Assembly (NCBI RefSeq): GCF_900453205.1
Contig: NZ_UGQU01000001.1
Coordinates: 992,001 to 1,056,000, forward strand
DNA: 64,000 bases
Source of the DNA: Moraxella lacunata
GTDB taxonomy: Bacteria > Pseudomonadota > Gammaproteobacteria > Pseudomonadales > Moraxellaceae
Direction: 5' to 3'
Within the stretch, counting starts at the first letter, position 1, and each line of letters opens with the position of its first letter. A program made the translations under genes and the position numbers. This document shows positions 56,730 to 64,000 of this stretch, piece by piece. Below the pieces are notes generated by a model. It searched no databases, was not told where the DNA came from, and was given only the letters and a program-made list of their open reading frames with translations.

Positions 56730-57167
56730 TTATTGGTGGTTGGCAAGTTCGTTTTTTAGGGCGGTTTTTAGCCAGCCTTTTAGATCGTCAGAGACCTGTG
56801 CCATGTGTTCGCCCAAAAAGTCGTCAATTTGCTTGCTAAGCTTGTCCGTAATGCGTGCTTCTAGGGCGTCCAAATCTTTGGGGTGTAGCCGTTGGGTTGA
56901 GGTGGATGTCTCGGTAAATAGGGCTTGGGGTGTTTCTAGGTTGTGAATGATACGGGCAGGGATGGGCGTGTCATCTCGGTGGATAAAGAACAAATCTTCA
57001 ACGGTCTGCCCAAAATCTGCATGGTTAAACTCAAATTCATGGGCAGGCGTGCTACCATGGAGCATGTCAATGATGTCATCAAGCTCTTGATGAAAGGCGT
57101 TTTTGATGGCAGTGGGGGTGGCGTGCCAACGCTTGGTAAACTGGGGACTGGGCGAGAATGCGGTCAT
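56730..57167 (-). CDS. Hypothetical protein (145 aa)
   Basis: A 145-residue acidic soluble protein, no signal peptide. Predicted helices at both ends (AIKNAFHQELDDIIDML and LDALEARITDKLSKQIDDFLGE) flank a less regular middle. Twenty-seven bases before the ubiM-like start, same strand, so it may share its transcript. I do not recognise a family. Confidence 0.65.
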   Translation of the reverse strand: MTAFSPSPQFTKRWHATPTAIKNAFHQELDDIIDMLHGSTPAHEFEFNHADFGQTVEDLFFIHRDDTPIPARIIHNLETPQALFTETSTSTQRLHPKDLDALEARITDKLSKQIDDFLGEHMAQVSDDLKGWLKTALKNELANHQ

Positions 57168-57191
57168 GATTATCCTTGTGGGGTTTTATGC

Positions 57192-57317
57192 TAGGGCGTG
57201 CTGAACGTTGGTATTTGCCATGAAAAACAAGATTTAGCCATTTTTCATGCAAAAATGATTTAAAGCGTTAAATCTCATCATATTTTTAATAATGTTATCA
57301 ATGTTCAACACGCCCTA
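57192..57317. repeat. AGGGCGTG-family repeat, short 126-bp copy
   Basis: TAGGGCGTGCTGAACGTTGG at the left and ATGTTCAACACGCCCTA at the right with TA edges. Only the outer arms are kept: TATTTGCCATGAAAAA then AGCCATTTTTCATGCAAAAA. This minimal copy defines the core of the family. Confidence 0.88.
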
Positions 57318-57370
57318 TTGTAATGTAAATTGGCGGATTTTTAAAGGTAATACTACCAAAGAGTTGATGG

Positions 57371-58414
57371 TTAATTTTTGCCCTGCTGTTCAAAGGTGAT
57401 AAAGCCTTGGCTTTTGTGAGTTTGCCAGTTGTCGCCATCTTTGATAATAAATAAGGCGATAATGCCATGTTCATCGGCAAGTTTGATCGCATCATCTTGG
57501 GGTATGGCGGTCAAGGCAGTTGCCCAGCCGTCCGCCAGTGCGGTGGTGTCGGCGATGACGGTTACGCTTGGCACGCCATTTTCCACAGGGCTTGCGGTGT
57601 GGGGGTTTATGGTGTGGCTGTATGTTTTGCCGTCATAGTCAAGCGAGTTGCGGTAGTTGCCACTGGTTGCCATGCTTTGACCTGATAAGGCAAGGGTGGT
57701 CATGATTTCACGGTTGGCGGTGGTGCTACCCATGATAGGTTTGTCAATGGCAAGCGTCCACGGCAGTCCTTTATCATTGACTCCGCCTGTGGCGATTTCT
57801 CCGCCAATCTCTACCATGTAGTTTGTGATATTATATTTGGATTTTAGAACGTCTGCTATCGTATCCACGCCATAGCCCTTGGCAATTGCCGAAAAGTCAA
57901 GCCCCACGCCATCCGCCGTTTTGGATAATTCATTGCCATTTAGCACGATTTTGTCAAGTCCGATGGTATCACGTACGGCTAGGATTTCAGATTCGGTGGG
58001 TGGATTTTGTAGGCGTTCTACACTCATCTTTGCCCCAAAGCCCCACAGCTCCACAAGCGGATAAACGGTTGGGTCAAAGCCGTGGTGCGACTTTTCATAG
58101 ATGAGCCTGCTGTCGGATAACACTTTGATAAAATCAGGGTCGATTTGTATCGTCTGCCCTGCATTTAGGGCGTTGAATTTACTAATCGTACTGTCGGCTT
58201 GATAAGTGGACATGCTGTCGTTTATCTCATCAAGGCGGGTGTCTATGCTTGCCTGTATCTCGTCCGCAGTCGCACCTTTTGGTAACTCAAAGGTGATGTG
58301 ATAGCTTGTCCCCATCGTCTGCCCGTCTATCTTTTGGTAAGTACTGGCTGGTGGGGTGGGGGTACAAGCGGATAAAGCAAGGATAGATAATGGGATAAGA
58401 TATTGATATTTCAT
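57371..58414 (-). CDS. apbE: FAD:protein FMN transferase
   Basis: ATG at 58414 (MKYQYLIPLSILALSACTP), a lipoprotein signal with lipobox LSAC; longer upstream frames are rejected. The 347-residue product has ApbE blocks GQTMGTSYHITFE, KFNALNAGQ, DFSAIAKGYGVD (flavin/metal) and SGNYRNSLDYDGKTYSHTINP, with DGWATALTAIP near the end. It attaches FMN to threonines of periplasmic-side flavoproteins such as Rnf/Nqr. Its leader begins with a CRISPR-type repeat, so cas12a regulation and apbE expression may be linked. Confidence 0.93.
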   Translation of the reverse strand: MKYQYLIPLSILALSACTPTPPASTYQKIDGQTMGTSYHITFELPKGATADEIQASIDTRLDEINDSMSTYQADSTISKFNALNAGQTIQIDPDFIKVLSDSRLIYEKSHHGFDPTVYPLVELWGFGAKMSVERLQNPPTESEILAVRDTIGLDKIVLNGNELSKTADGVGLDFSAIAKGYGVDTIADVLKSKYNITNYMVEIGGEIATGGVNDKGLPWTLAIDKPIMGSTTANREIMTTLALSGQSMATSGNYRNSLDYDGKTYSHTINPHTASPVENGVPSVTVIADTTALADGWATALTAIPQDDAIKLADEHGIIALFIIKDGDNWQTHKSQGFITFEQQGKN

Positions 58415-58420
58415 GATTTT

Positions 58421-58467
58421 GCATATTCTCAATCTACAAACAGTAGAAATTAGTGGTGTCGTTAGAC
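58421..58467 (-). ncRNA. Predicted crRNA-like regulator of cas12a (creR-type)
   Basis: A single type V-A repeat (58467-58432) is followed on the same strand by TGAGAATATGC (58431-58421). The identical 11 bases occur on the minus strand at 58527-58517, next to TTTA, just upstream of the cas12a -35 box. Cas12a would process such an RNA to repeat handle plus guide. An 11-base match is enough for Cas12a binding but should be too short for cleavage, so the predicted effect is repression of cas12a. Beyond base 11 the guide and target agree only in part (7 of the next 12). Family idea: Cas-regulating RNAs known for other CRISPR types; identification here is inference from sequence. Confidence 0.85.
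58432..58467 (-). CRISPR. Solitary 36-nt type V-A repeat
   Basis: On the minus strand it begins GTCTAACGAC and ends AATTTCTACTGTTTGTAGAT, the processing hairpin of Moraxella Cas12a crRNAs. From memory the array repeat reads CTTTTA between these blocks; here it is ACCACT, so the unit is degenerate only in the part removed by processing. No second repeat or spacer array is near it. Confidence 0.92.
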
Positions 58468-58474
58468 GGTTAAA

Positions 58475-58483
58475 ATTATAACA
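58475..58483 (-). promoter_or_regulatory. Extended -10 promoter of the solitary repeat and apbE
   Basis: Minus-strand TGTTATAAT (58483-58475) is an extended -10 box. Transcription starting 7-8 bases downstream would begin at or next to the first base of the repeat (58467). No strong -35 seen. It would drive both the small RNA and apbE. Confidence 0.65.
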
Positions 58484-58516
58484 CAACATGTCATAAAATG
58501 ATATCTTTATCATATA

Positions 58517-58531
58517 GCATATTCTCATAAA
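58517..58531 (-). promoter_or_regulatory. Cas12a self-target (11-base seed match plus TTTA PAM)
   Basis: Minus strand TTTA (58531-58528) then TGAGAATATGC (58527-58517), identical to the sequence after the solitary repeat. It lies 6 bases upstream of the cas12a -35 box, so a bound Cas12a complex would cover the promoter. Confidence 0.85.
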
Positions 58532-58537
58532 AAAATA

Positions 58538-58566
58538 TTGACAAGACAACTTGCCTTTCATAAAAT
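58538..58566 (+). promoter_or_regulatory. Promoter of cas12a
   Basis: TTGACA (58538-58543), 17-base spacer, TAAAAT (58561-58566): near consensus. The start codon is 48 bases beyond, with GGAG at 58604-58607. A 6-bp inverted repeat (ATGATA/TATCAT, 58498-58513) lies between this and the opposing promoter. Confidence 0.85.
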
Positions 58567-58614
58567 ACAACTGTACCAAAACAGTGCCCAGCCACCACCA
58601 AACGGAGATTTTTT

Positions 58615-61600
58615 ATGTTATTTCAAGACTTTACTCATTTATATCCCCTATCAAAAACCGTGCGTTTTGAATTAAAGCCCATTGGCAAGACATTAGAGCA
58701 TATCCATGCCAAAAACTTTTTGAGCCAAGATAAGACCATGGCGGACATGTACCAAAAGGTGAAGGCGATACTGGACGATTATCATCGTGATTTTATCGCT
58801 GATATGATGGGCGAAGTTAAGCTAACTAAGCTGGCAGAATTTTGTGATGTGTATTTAAAATTTAGAAAAAATCCCAAAGACGATGGATTGCAAAAACAGC
58901 TAAAGGACTTGCAAGCAGTTTTAAGAAAAGAGATTGTGAAGCCCATCGGTAATGGCGGAAAATACAAGGTGGGTTATGACCGCTTATTTGGGGCAAAGCT
59001 CTTTAAGGACGGCAAAGAGCTTGGTGATTTGGCGAAATTTGTCATCGCCCAAGAGAGCGAGTCATCACCCAAGCTTCCCCAAATTGCCCATTTTGAGAAG
59101 TTTAGCACCTACTTTACTGGCTTTCATGACAACCGCAAAAACATGTACAGCAGTGATGATAAGCATACCGCCATTGCCTATCGTCTGATTCATGAAAATT
59201 TGCCACGTTTTATCGATAATCTACAAATATTGGCAACCATCAAACAAAAGCATTCGGCATTGTATGATCAGATTGCAAGTGAACTGACTGCAAGTGGTTT
59301 GGATGTGTCGCTAGCAAGTCATCTGGGCGGCTATCACAAGCTTTTAACCCAAGAGGGTATCACGGCTTATAATAGGATAATAGGTGAAGTGAATAGTTAT
59401 ACGAATAAGCATAATCAAATTTGCCACAAATCCGAACGTATCGCCAAATTACGCCCCCTGCACAAACAAATCCTAAGCGACGGCATGGGCGTGTCGTTTT
59501 TGCCAAGCAAATTTGCCGATGATAGCGAGATGTGTCAAGCGGTCAATGAGTTTTACCGCCATTATGCTGATGTTTTTGCTAAGGTGCAAAGCTTATTTGA
59601 TAGATTTGATGACTATCAAAAGGACGGCATTTATGTTGAACATAAAAATCTAAATGAGCTATCTAAGCGAGCATTTGGTGATTTTGGGTTTTTAAAACGA
59701 TTCTTAGAGGAGTATTATGCAGATGTGATTGACCCAGAGTTTAATGAGAAATTCGCCAAGACCGAGCCTGATAGCGACGAACAAAAAAAACTGGCAGGAG
59801 AAAAAGACAAATTCGTTAAAGGCGTACATTCCTTGGCAAGTCTTGAACAGGTGATTGAGTATTATACCGCTGGGTATGATGATGAGTCTGTACAAGCAGA
59901 CAAACTTGGGCAGTATTTCAAACACCGTCTGGCAGGCGTGGATAATCCAATCCAAAAAATACACAACAGTCACAGTACCATTAAGGGGTTTTTGGAGCGT
60001 GAACGTCCAGCAGGCGAGCGAGCATTGCCCAAAATTAAGTCAGATAAAAGTCCTGAAATGACACAATTAAGACAACTAAAAGAGCTACTAGACAACGCCT
60101 TAAACGTGGTGCATTTTGCTAAGCTGGTGTCGACCGAAACCGTATTAGACACTCGAAGTGATAAATTTTATGGCGAATTTAGACCTTTATATGTTGAGCT
60201 TGCCAAGATTACCACACTTTATAACAAAGTGCGTGATTATCTGTCGCAAAAGCCATTTAGCACCGAAAAATATAAATTAAACTTTGGCAATCCGACATTA
60301 TTAAACGGTTGGGATTTGAATAAAGAAAAAGATAATTTTGGGGTTATCTTACAAAAAGACGGCTGTTATTATTTGGCGTTATTGGATAAAGCTCATAAAA
60401 AAGTATTTGATAATGCTCCAAATACAGGTAAAAGCGTTTATCAAAAAATGGTTTATAAGCAAATAGCAAATGCTCGACGGGACTTAGCTTGTTTATTGAT
60501 TATTAATGGTAAGGTAGTTAGAAAAACAAAAGGATTGGATGATTTACGTGAGAAATATTTACCATACGATATTTATAAAATTTATCAATCCGAGAGCTAT
60601 AAGGTTTTATCGCCAAATTTTAATCATCAAGACTTGGTTAAATATATTGATTATAACAAAATTTTAGCATCGGGATATTTTGAGTATTTTGATTTTAGGT
60701 TTAAAGAAAGCTCTGAATATAAGAGCTATAAAGAATTTTTGGATGATGTAGATAACTGTGGTTATAAAATAAGTTTTTGTAATATAAACGCCGATTATAT
60801 TGATGAGTTGGTTGAGCAGGGTCAGTTGTATTTATTCCAGATTTATAATAAAGATTTCTCGCCCAAGGCTCACGGTAAGCCCAATTTGCATACTTTGTAT
60901 TTTAAGGCATTATTTAGTGAAGATAATCTTGCCAATCCGATTTATAAGTTAAATGGCGAGGCACAGATATTTTATCGCAAGGCGTCTTTGGATATGAATG
61001 AAACCACCATTCATCGTGCAGGCGAGGTATTAGAAAATAAAAATCCCGATAATCCCAAACAGCGTCAATTTGTCTATGACATCATCAAAGACAAACGTTA
61101 TACCCAAGATAAGTTTATGCTACATGTGCCTATTACCATGAATTTTGGTGTGCAGGGCATGACGATTGAAGGATTTAATAAAAAAGTTAATCAAAGCATA
61201 CAACAATATGATGATGTGAATGTGATTGGCATAGACCGTGGCGAGCGACATCTGCTATATCTGACCGTGATTAACAGCAAAGGTGAAATCTTAGAACAGC
61301 GTAGTCTCAATGACATCATCACCACATCAGCAAACGGCACACAAATGACCACGCCTTATCATAAAATCCTAAATAAAAAGAAAGAAGGGCGTTTGCAGGC
61401 TCGTAAGGATTGGGGTGAGATTGAAACCATTAAAGAGCTAAAAGCAGGCTATCTAAGCCATGTGGTACATCAAATCAGCCAGCTTATGCTTAAATATAAT
61501 GCCATTGTGGTGTTGGAAGATTTGAATTTTGGATTTAAGCGTGGTCGCCTGAAAGTGGAGAATCAGGTTTATCAAAACTTTGAAAACGCCTTAATCAAAA

Positions 61601-62400
61601 AGCTAAACCATTTGGTATTAAAAGATAAGACAGATGATGAGATTGGCTCATATAAAAATGCCCTGCAATTGACCAATAATTTTACTGACCTAAAAAGCAT
61701 TGGCAAACAAACGGGATTTTTATTCTATGTGCCTGCACGGAATACCAGTAAAATAGACCCTGAAACGGGCTTTGTGGATTTGTTAAAACCACGTTATGAA
61801 AATATCACTCAGTCGCAAGCGTTTTTTGGTAAATTTGATAAGATTTGTTATAACACAGATAAGGGTTATTTTGAATTTCATATTGATTATGCCAAATTCA
61901 CTGACGAAGCCAAAAACTCTCGCCAAACATGGGTCATTTGCTCGCATGGCGATAAACGCTATGTGTATAACAAAACCGCCAACCAAAATAAAGGGGCGAC
62001 CAAGGGTATTAATGTTAATGATGAATTAAAATCGCTATTTGCTTGTCATCACATCAATGACAAACAGCCAAATCTGGTCATGGATATTTGCCAAAATAAC
62101 GATAAAGAATTTCATAAATCGCTAATGTATCTGTTAAAGGCATTGCTTGCATTACGATATAGTAACGCCAATAGCGATGAAGATTTTATTTTATCGCCTG
62201 TGGCAAATGATGAGGGTGTGTTTTTTAATTCGGCATTGGCGGATGATACACAGCCACAAAATGCGGACGCCAATGGGGCATATCATATCGCATTAAAGGG
62301 TTTGTGGGTACTAGAACAAATCAAAAACAGCGATGATTTGGATAAAGTTGATCTCGAAATTAAAGATGACGAATGGCGAAACTTTGCTCAAAACCGCTAA
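58615..62400 (+). CDS. cas12a: CRISPR effector nuclease Cas12a (Cpf1) with atypical PI segment
   Basis: A 1261-residue type V-A effector that processes its own crRNAs and cuts DNA next to T-rich PAMs. The N-terminus (MLFQDFTHLYPLSKTVRFEL) and most of REC and RuvC match the Moraxella Cas12a type. Catalytic RuvC residues are Asp874 (IGIDRGERH), Glu968 (VVLEDLNFG) and Asp1218 (NADANGAYH). The RNA-processing site is present: NLHTLYFKALF (His759) and FYRKAS. Residues 616-715 begin QIANARRDLACLLIINGK and lack the Pro-Lys (PKVFF) PAM loop of the Moraxella proteins I remember; they resemble Prevotella-type Cas12a, and this part is more AT-rich. A terminator follows, then cas4 and a broken cas1. Confidence 0.97.
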   Translation: MLFQDFTHLYPLSKTVRFELKPIGKTLEHIHAKNFLSQDKTMADMYQKVKAILDDYHRDFIADMMGEVKLTKLAEFCDVYLKFRKNPKDDGLQKQLKDLQAVLRKEIVKPIGNGGKYKVGYDRLFGAKLFKDGKELGDLAKFVIAQESESSPKLPQIAHFEKFSTYFTGFHDNRKNMYSSDDKHTAIAYRLIHENLPRFIDNLQILATIKQKHSALYDQIASELTASGLDVSLASHLGGYHKLLTQEGITAYNRIIGEVNSYTNKHNQICHKSERIAKLRPLHKQILSDGMGVSFLPSKFADDSEMCQAVNEFYRHYADVFAKVQSLFDRFDDYQKDGIYVEHKNLNELSKRAFGDFGFLKRFLEEYYADVIDPEFNEKFAKTEPDSDEQKKLAGEKDKFVKGVHSLASLEQVIEYYTAGYDDESVQADKLGQYFKHRLAGVDNPIQKIHNSHSTIKGFLERERPAGERALPKIKSDKSPEMTQLRQLKELLDNALNVVHFAKLVSTETVLDTRSDKFYGEFRPLYVELAKITTLYNKVRDYLSQKPFSTEKYKLNFGNPTLLNGWDLNKEKDNFGVILQKDGCYYLALLDKAHKKVFDNAPNTGKSVYQKMVYKQIANARRDLACLLIINGKVVRKTKGLDDLREKYLPYDIYKIYQSESYKVLSPNFNHQDLVKYIDYNKILASGYFEYFDFRFKESSEYKSYKEFLDDVDNCGYKISFCNINADYIDELVEQGQLYLFQIYNKDFSPKAHGKPNLHTLYFKALFSEDNLANPIYKLNGEAQIFYRKASLDMNETTIHRAGEVLENKNPDNPKQRQFVYDIIKDKRYTQDKFMLHVPITMNFGVQGMTIEGFNKKVNQSIQQYDDVNVIGIDRGERHLLYLTVINSKGEILEQRSLNDIITTSANGTQMTTPYHKILNKKKEGRLQARKDWGEIETIKELKAGYLSHVVHQISQLMLKYNAIVVLEDLNFGFKRGRLKVENQVYQNFENALIKKLNHLVLKDKTDDEIGSYKNALQLTNNFTDLKSIGKQTGFLFYVPARNTSKIDPETGFVDLLKPRYENITQSQAFFGKFDKICYNTDKGYFEFHIDYAKFTDEAKNSRQTWVICSHGDKRYVYNKTANQNKGATKGINVNDELKSLFACHHINDKQPNLVMDICQNNDKEFHKSLMYLLKALLALRYSNANSDEDFILSPVANDEGVFFNSALADDTQPQNADANGAYHIALKGLWVLEQIKNSDDLDKVDLEIKDDEWRNFAQNR

Positions 62401-62405
62401 TCGCT

Positions 62406-62431
62406 AAAAGCTCAGTTTCGGCTGGGCTTTT
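62406..62431 (+). terminator. Terminator between cas12a and cas4
   Basis: AAAAGCTCAG and CTGGGCTTTT form a 10-bp stem (one wobble) with a 6-base loop, followed by TTATTT, 5 bases after the cas12a stop. Confidence 0.78.
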
Positions 62432-62446
62432 TATTTGGGAGATAGT

Positions 62447-63001
62447 ATGGAATATCATACGTTAAATATCAGTCAATTAAATGATTTTATTTTTTGTCCC
62501 TATTCTATTTATCTACATAACGTCTATCAGGCATTGGACGATGATACATATCATGATACGCCACAAGTCAAAGGGAAAATCGCTCATGAGGGCGTGGATA
62601 ATGGCGCATACAGCACCAAAAAGACCGTTATCACTGCCATGGCGGTGCATTCGGACAAATATGGCTTGACAGGTAAAATTGACCAATATTTTGCCGATAG
62701 CAAAAAACTCATCGAACGCAAACGCACGATTAAAACGATTTATGACGGTTATAAATTGCAGCTTTATGCCCAGTATTTTTGTTTGATAGAAATGGGGTTT
62801 GAAGTGGATTATTTGGGTTTTTATTCGATGACGGATAATAAAAGCCACGCTTTGGCGTTGCCTGATGATGAGATTATTGATTGGTTTGAAAATCATTTAT
62901 ATAAGATACGTCATTACAATCCCATGACTGATGACATTCATGTCAATATCAATAAATGCACTCATTGTATTTATCAACCTTTGTGCGATAAGACGGACTA
63001 A
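62447..63001 (+). CDS. cas4: CRISPR adaptation exonuclease Cas4
   Basis: ATG at 62447 (MEYHTLNISQLNDF) with GGGAGA just upstream; a TTG four codons earlier is less likely. The 184-residue RecB-type nuclease has the iron-sulphur cysteines (FCPYSIYLH at the N-terminus, CTHCIYQPLC at the C-terminus) and the nuclease motifs AHEGVD, TGKIDQYFA, LIERKRTIKTIYDGYKLQLYAQYF (read in parts). It trims prespacers with PAM selection for Cas1-Cas2. Intact here, but the following cas1 is broken. Confidence 0.95.
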   Translation: MEYHTLNISQLNDFIFCPYSIYLHNVYQALDDDTYHDTPQVKGKIAHEGVDNGAYSTKKTVITAMAVHSDKYGLTGKIDQYFADSKKLIERKRTIKTIYDGYKLQLYAQYFCLIEMGFEVDYLGFYSMTDNKSHALALPDDEIIDWFENHLYKIRHYNPMTDDIHVNINKCTHCIYQPLCDKTD

Positions 63002-63014
63002 ATAAGGAAAATCT

Positions 63015-64000
63015 ATGCTTAGCATTTCGGACATCAAAGAAAAACAGATGATATTATTAAATAACTTGGAGGGTGGCTATCATCTTTGTATCTCGCAAGG
63101 CAATATCATCATTAAAAATAAAGACAGCGATGAGACATTAACCAAAATCACCCGTCATAAAGCCATGGCTCTGATGATTATTGGGTATTGTACGCTGACT
63201 AATGTGTTGATTGAATTTTGTCAAAAATATGGCATTGCCTTGATTTTATTAAATTCAAGGGTATTGTTAATTGAGTATACTTTTCTAGAAAGCCGTTCGT
63301 GGTGAGCTTGTCGAACCATAACGGTTTTCCTAGACTTCGACAAGCTCAGTCCGAACGGAAAACCTTAAAATCTATCTTTATTTAACAATACCAATTCAAG
63401 ATTAAGACCGATTTTATTTATCAGCTCTTTTGGCGAGGCAAATTATCTATTAAGGAAAAAGCAATATGCCATTGGCGATAATCAAGCCTTGAATTTTGCC
63501 AAACATTTTATAGAGCAAAAAGCCAATAATTCTATCACTTTATTAAAAGGCATTCGTAAAAAAGACGATGAATTACGCCAAATGATAGAGATATTGGCTG
63601 ATTATCAAAGGCAGATTGGTCAAACCAAACGTTTGGATGAATTAATGGGCATAGAGGGCAATATTGCCAAAAGCTATTTTAAACATCATTTTGGGCAATT
63701 AAAACATACCTCTTGGCAAGGCAGGAAACCACGCCTAAAAATAGACCCTGTTGATGTTGTTCTGGATATAGGCTATACGCTGTTATTTAATTATATAGAG
63801 GTCAATTTGAGATTATTTGGTTTTGATGTTTATAAAGGCATGCTTCATCAGCTTTGGTATAAAAGAAAATCTCTGGTGTGTGATTTGGTTGAACCATTTC
63901 GCTGTATTGTGGATAAGCAGGTATTGACATCATTTAATCTTGGGCAATTTAAAACAGAGCATTTTAATCAAATAAAAATGCAATATCAATTAAAACCTGA
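63015..64000 (+). pseudogene. cas1: cas1, interrupted by a 133-bp element (3' end outside the window)
   Basis: The frame starts at ATG 63015 (AAGG upstream) and runs as Cas1 up to GIALILLNS, then enters the element at 63260 and stops at TGA 63303-63305. Removing the element and one 8-bp duplication restores the frame exactly: NSRLRPILFISSFGEANYLL and on to LMGIEGNIAKSYF (catalytic Glu) and MLHQLWYKRKSLVCDLVEPF (catalytic His and Asp). The insertion plus duplication is 141 bases, so frame is kept, but two stops (TGA, and TAA at 63366) lie inside. Otherwise the gene shows no decay, which points to a recent event. Spacer uptake is probably lost. Confidence 0.93.
63260..63392. mobile_element. 133-bp miniature element inside cas1
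   Basis: GGTATTGTTAATTGAGTATA at the left, TCTTTATTTAACAATACC at the right; inverted relative to the copy at 17041-17173 and identical to it as far as I can compare. Flanked by 8-bp direct repeats AATTCAAG (63252-63259 and 63393-63400). Both the ends and the 8-bp duplication fit the IS1-family element at 48632. Confidence 0.95.

Noticed and set aside
63393-64000. Downstream part of cas1 as a separate intact gene
   Set aside because: It has no start near the junction and joins the upstream part exactly once the element is removed, so it is the second half of a broken gene.
58415-64000. Anti-CRISPR genes near the cas locus
   Set aside because: No small unassigned frame in this stretch; the adjacent genes are apbE and cas genes.

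Overview
The window looks like a chromosomal segment of a Moraxella, probably of the M. bovoculi / M. bovis / M. lacunata group. The main reasons are a Cas12a whose N-terminal and RuvC parts I recognise as the Moraxella bovoculi type, gammaproteobacterial gene pairs (zipA-ligA, pdxB-epmA, lgt near thyA-folA) and AT-leaning Moraxellaceae-like proteins. These assignments come from memory of the families; no search was run.

Layout. 0-7 kb: tail of a cyclic-peptide-type ABC exporter, a DMT permease, a small lipoprotein, a BolA protein, an unlisted 59-residue oxidoreductase-like protein, hemH, zipA and ligA. 7-17 kb: APC amine permease, orphan ParA, a TetR regulator divergent from a fatty acid desaturase, periplasmic carbonic anhydrase, truD and a PHP phosphoesterase. 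15.6-25.4 kb: a minus-strand division and wall cluster (murG, murC, ddl, ftsQ, ftsA, ftsZ) into which two toxin-antitoxin modules and an acetyltransferase are wedged, with ftsK divergent from it. 29-34 kb: lgt, two tandem paralogous membrane proteins, thyA, folA. 34-41 kb: ccmCDE and an amino acid ABC transporter with three successive binding proteins. 41-52 kb: dgkA, an RpoH with a long acidic extension, a TusA-like protein, a YidB-like protein, pdxB, epmA, trmD, coaD, an intact-looking IS1-family element, a nitroreductase, smpB and infC (ATT start). 51.8-55.2 kb: an AT-rich islet of unknown genes and transposase relics. 55-58.4 kb: a ubiquinone hydroxylase and apbE.

The most notable part is the type V-A CRISPR locus at the right end (58.4 kb to the edge): cas12a, cas4 and cas1. 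No CRISPR array lies inside the window, but a single 36-nt repeat sits on the minus strand between apbE and cas12a, with its own promoter. The 11 nt after it match the DNA just upstream of the cas12a -35 box, next to a TTTA PAM. This is the arrangement expected of a crRNA-like autorepressor of cas12a (a CreR). The cas1 gene is broken by a 133-bp miniature element, an inverted copy of one between ftsZ and ftsA. Both copies carry 8-bp target duplications and ends like those of the IS1-family element at 48.6 kb. The Cas12a PAM-interacting segment (about residues 616-715) does not look like that of the Moraxella Cas12a proteins I remember and resembles Bacteroidetes (Prevotella-like) versions, so the protein looks chimeric.

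A second repeat family, bounded by TAGGGCGTG...CACGCCCTA, occurs about seven times between genes and in one case supplies the stop codon of a gene. No tRNA, rRNA or CRISPR array was found.
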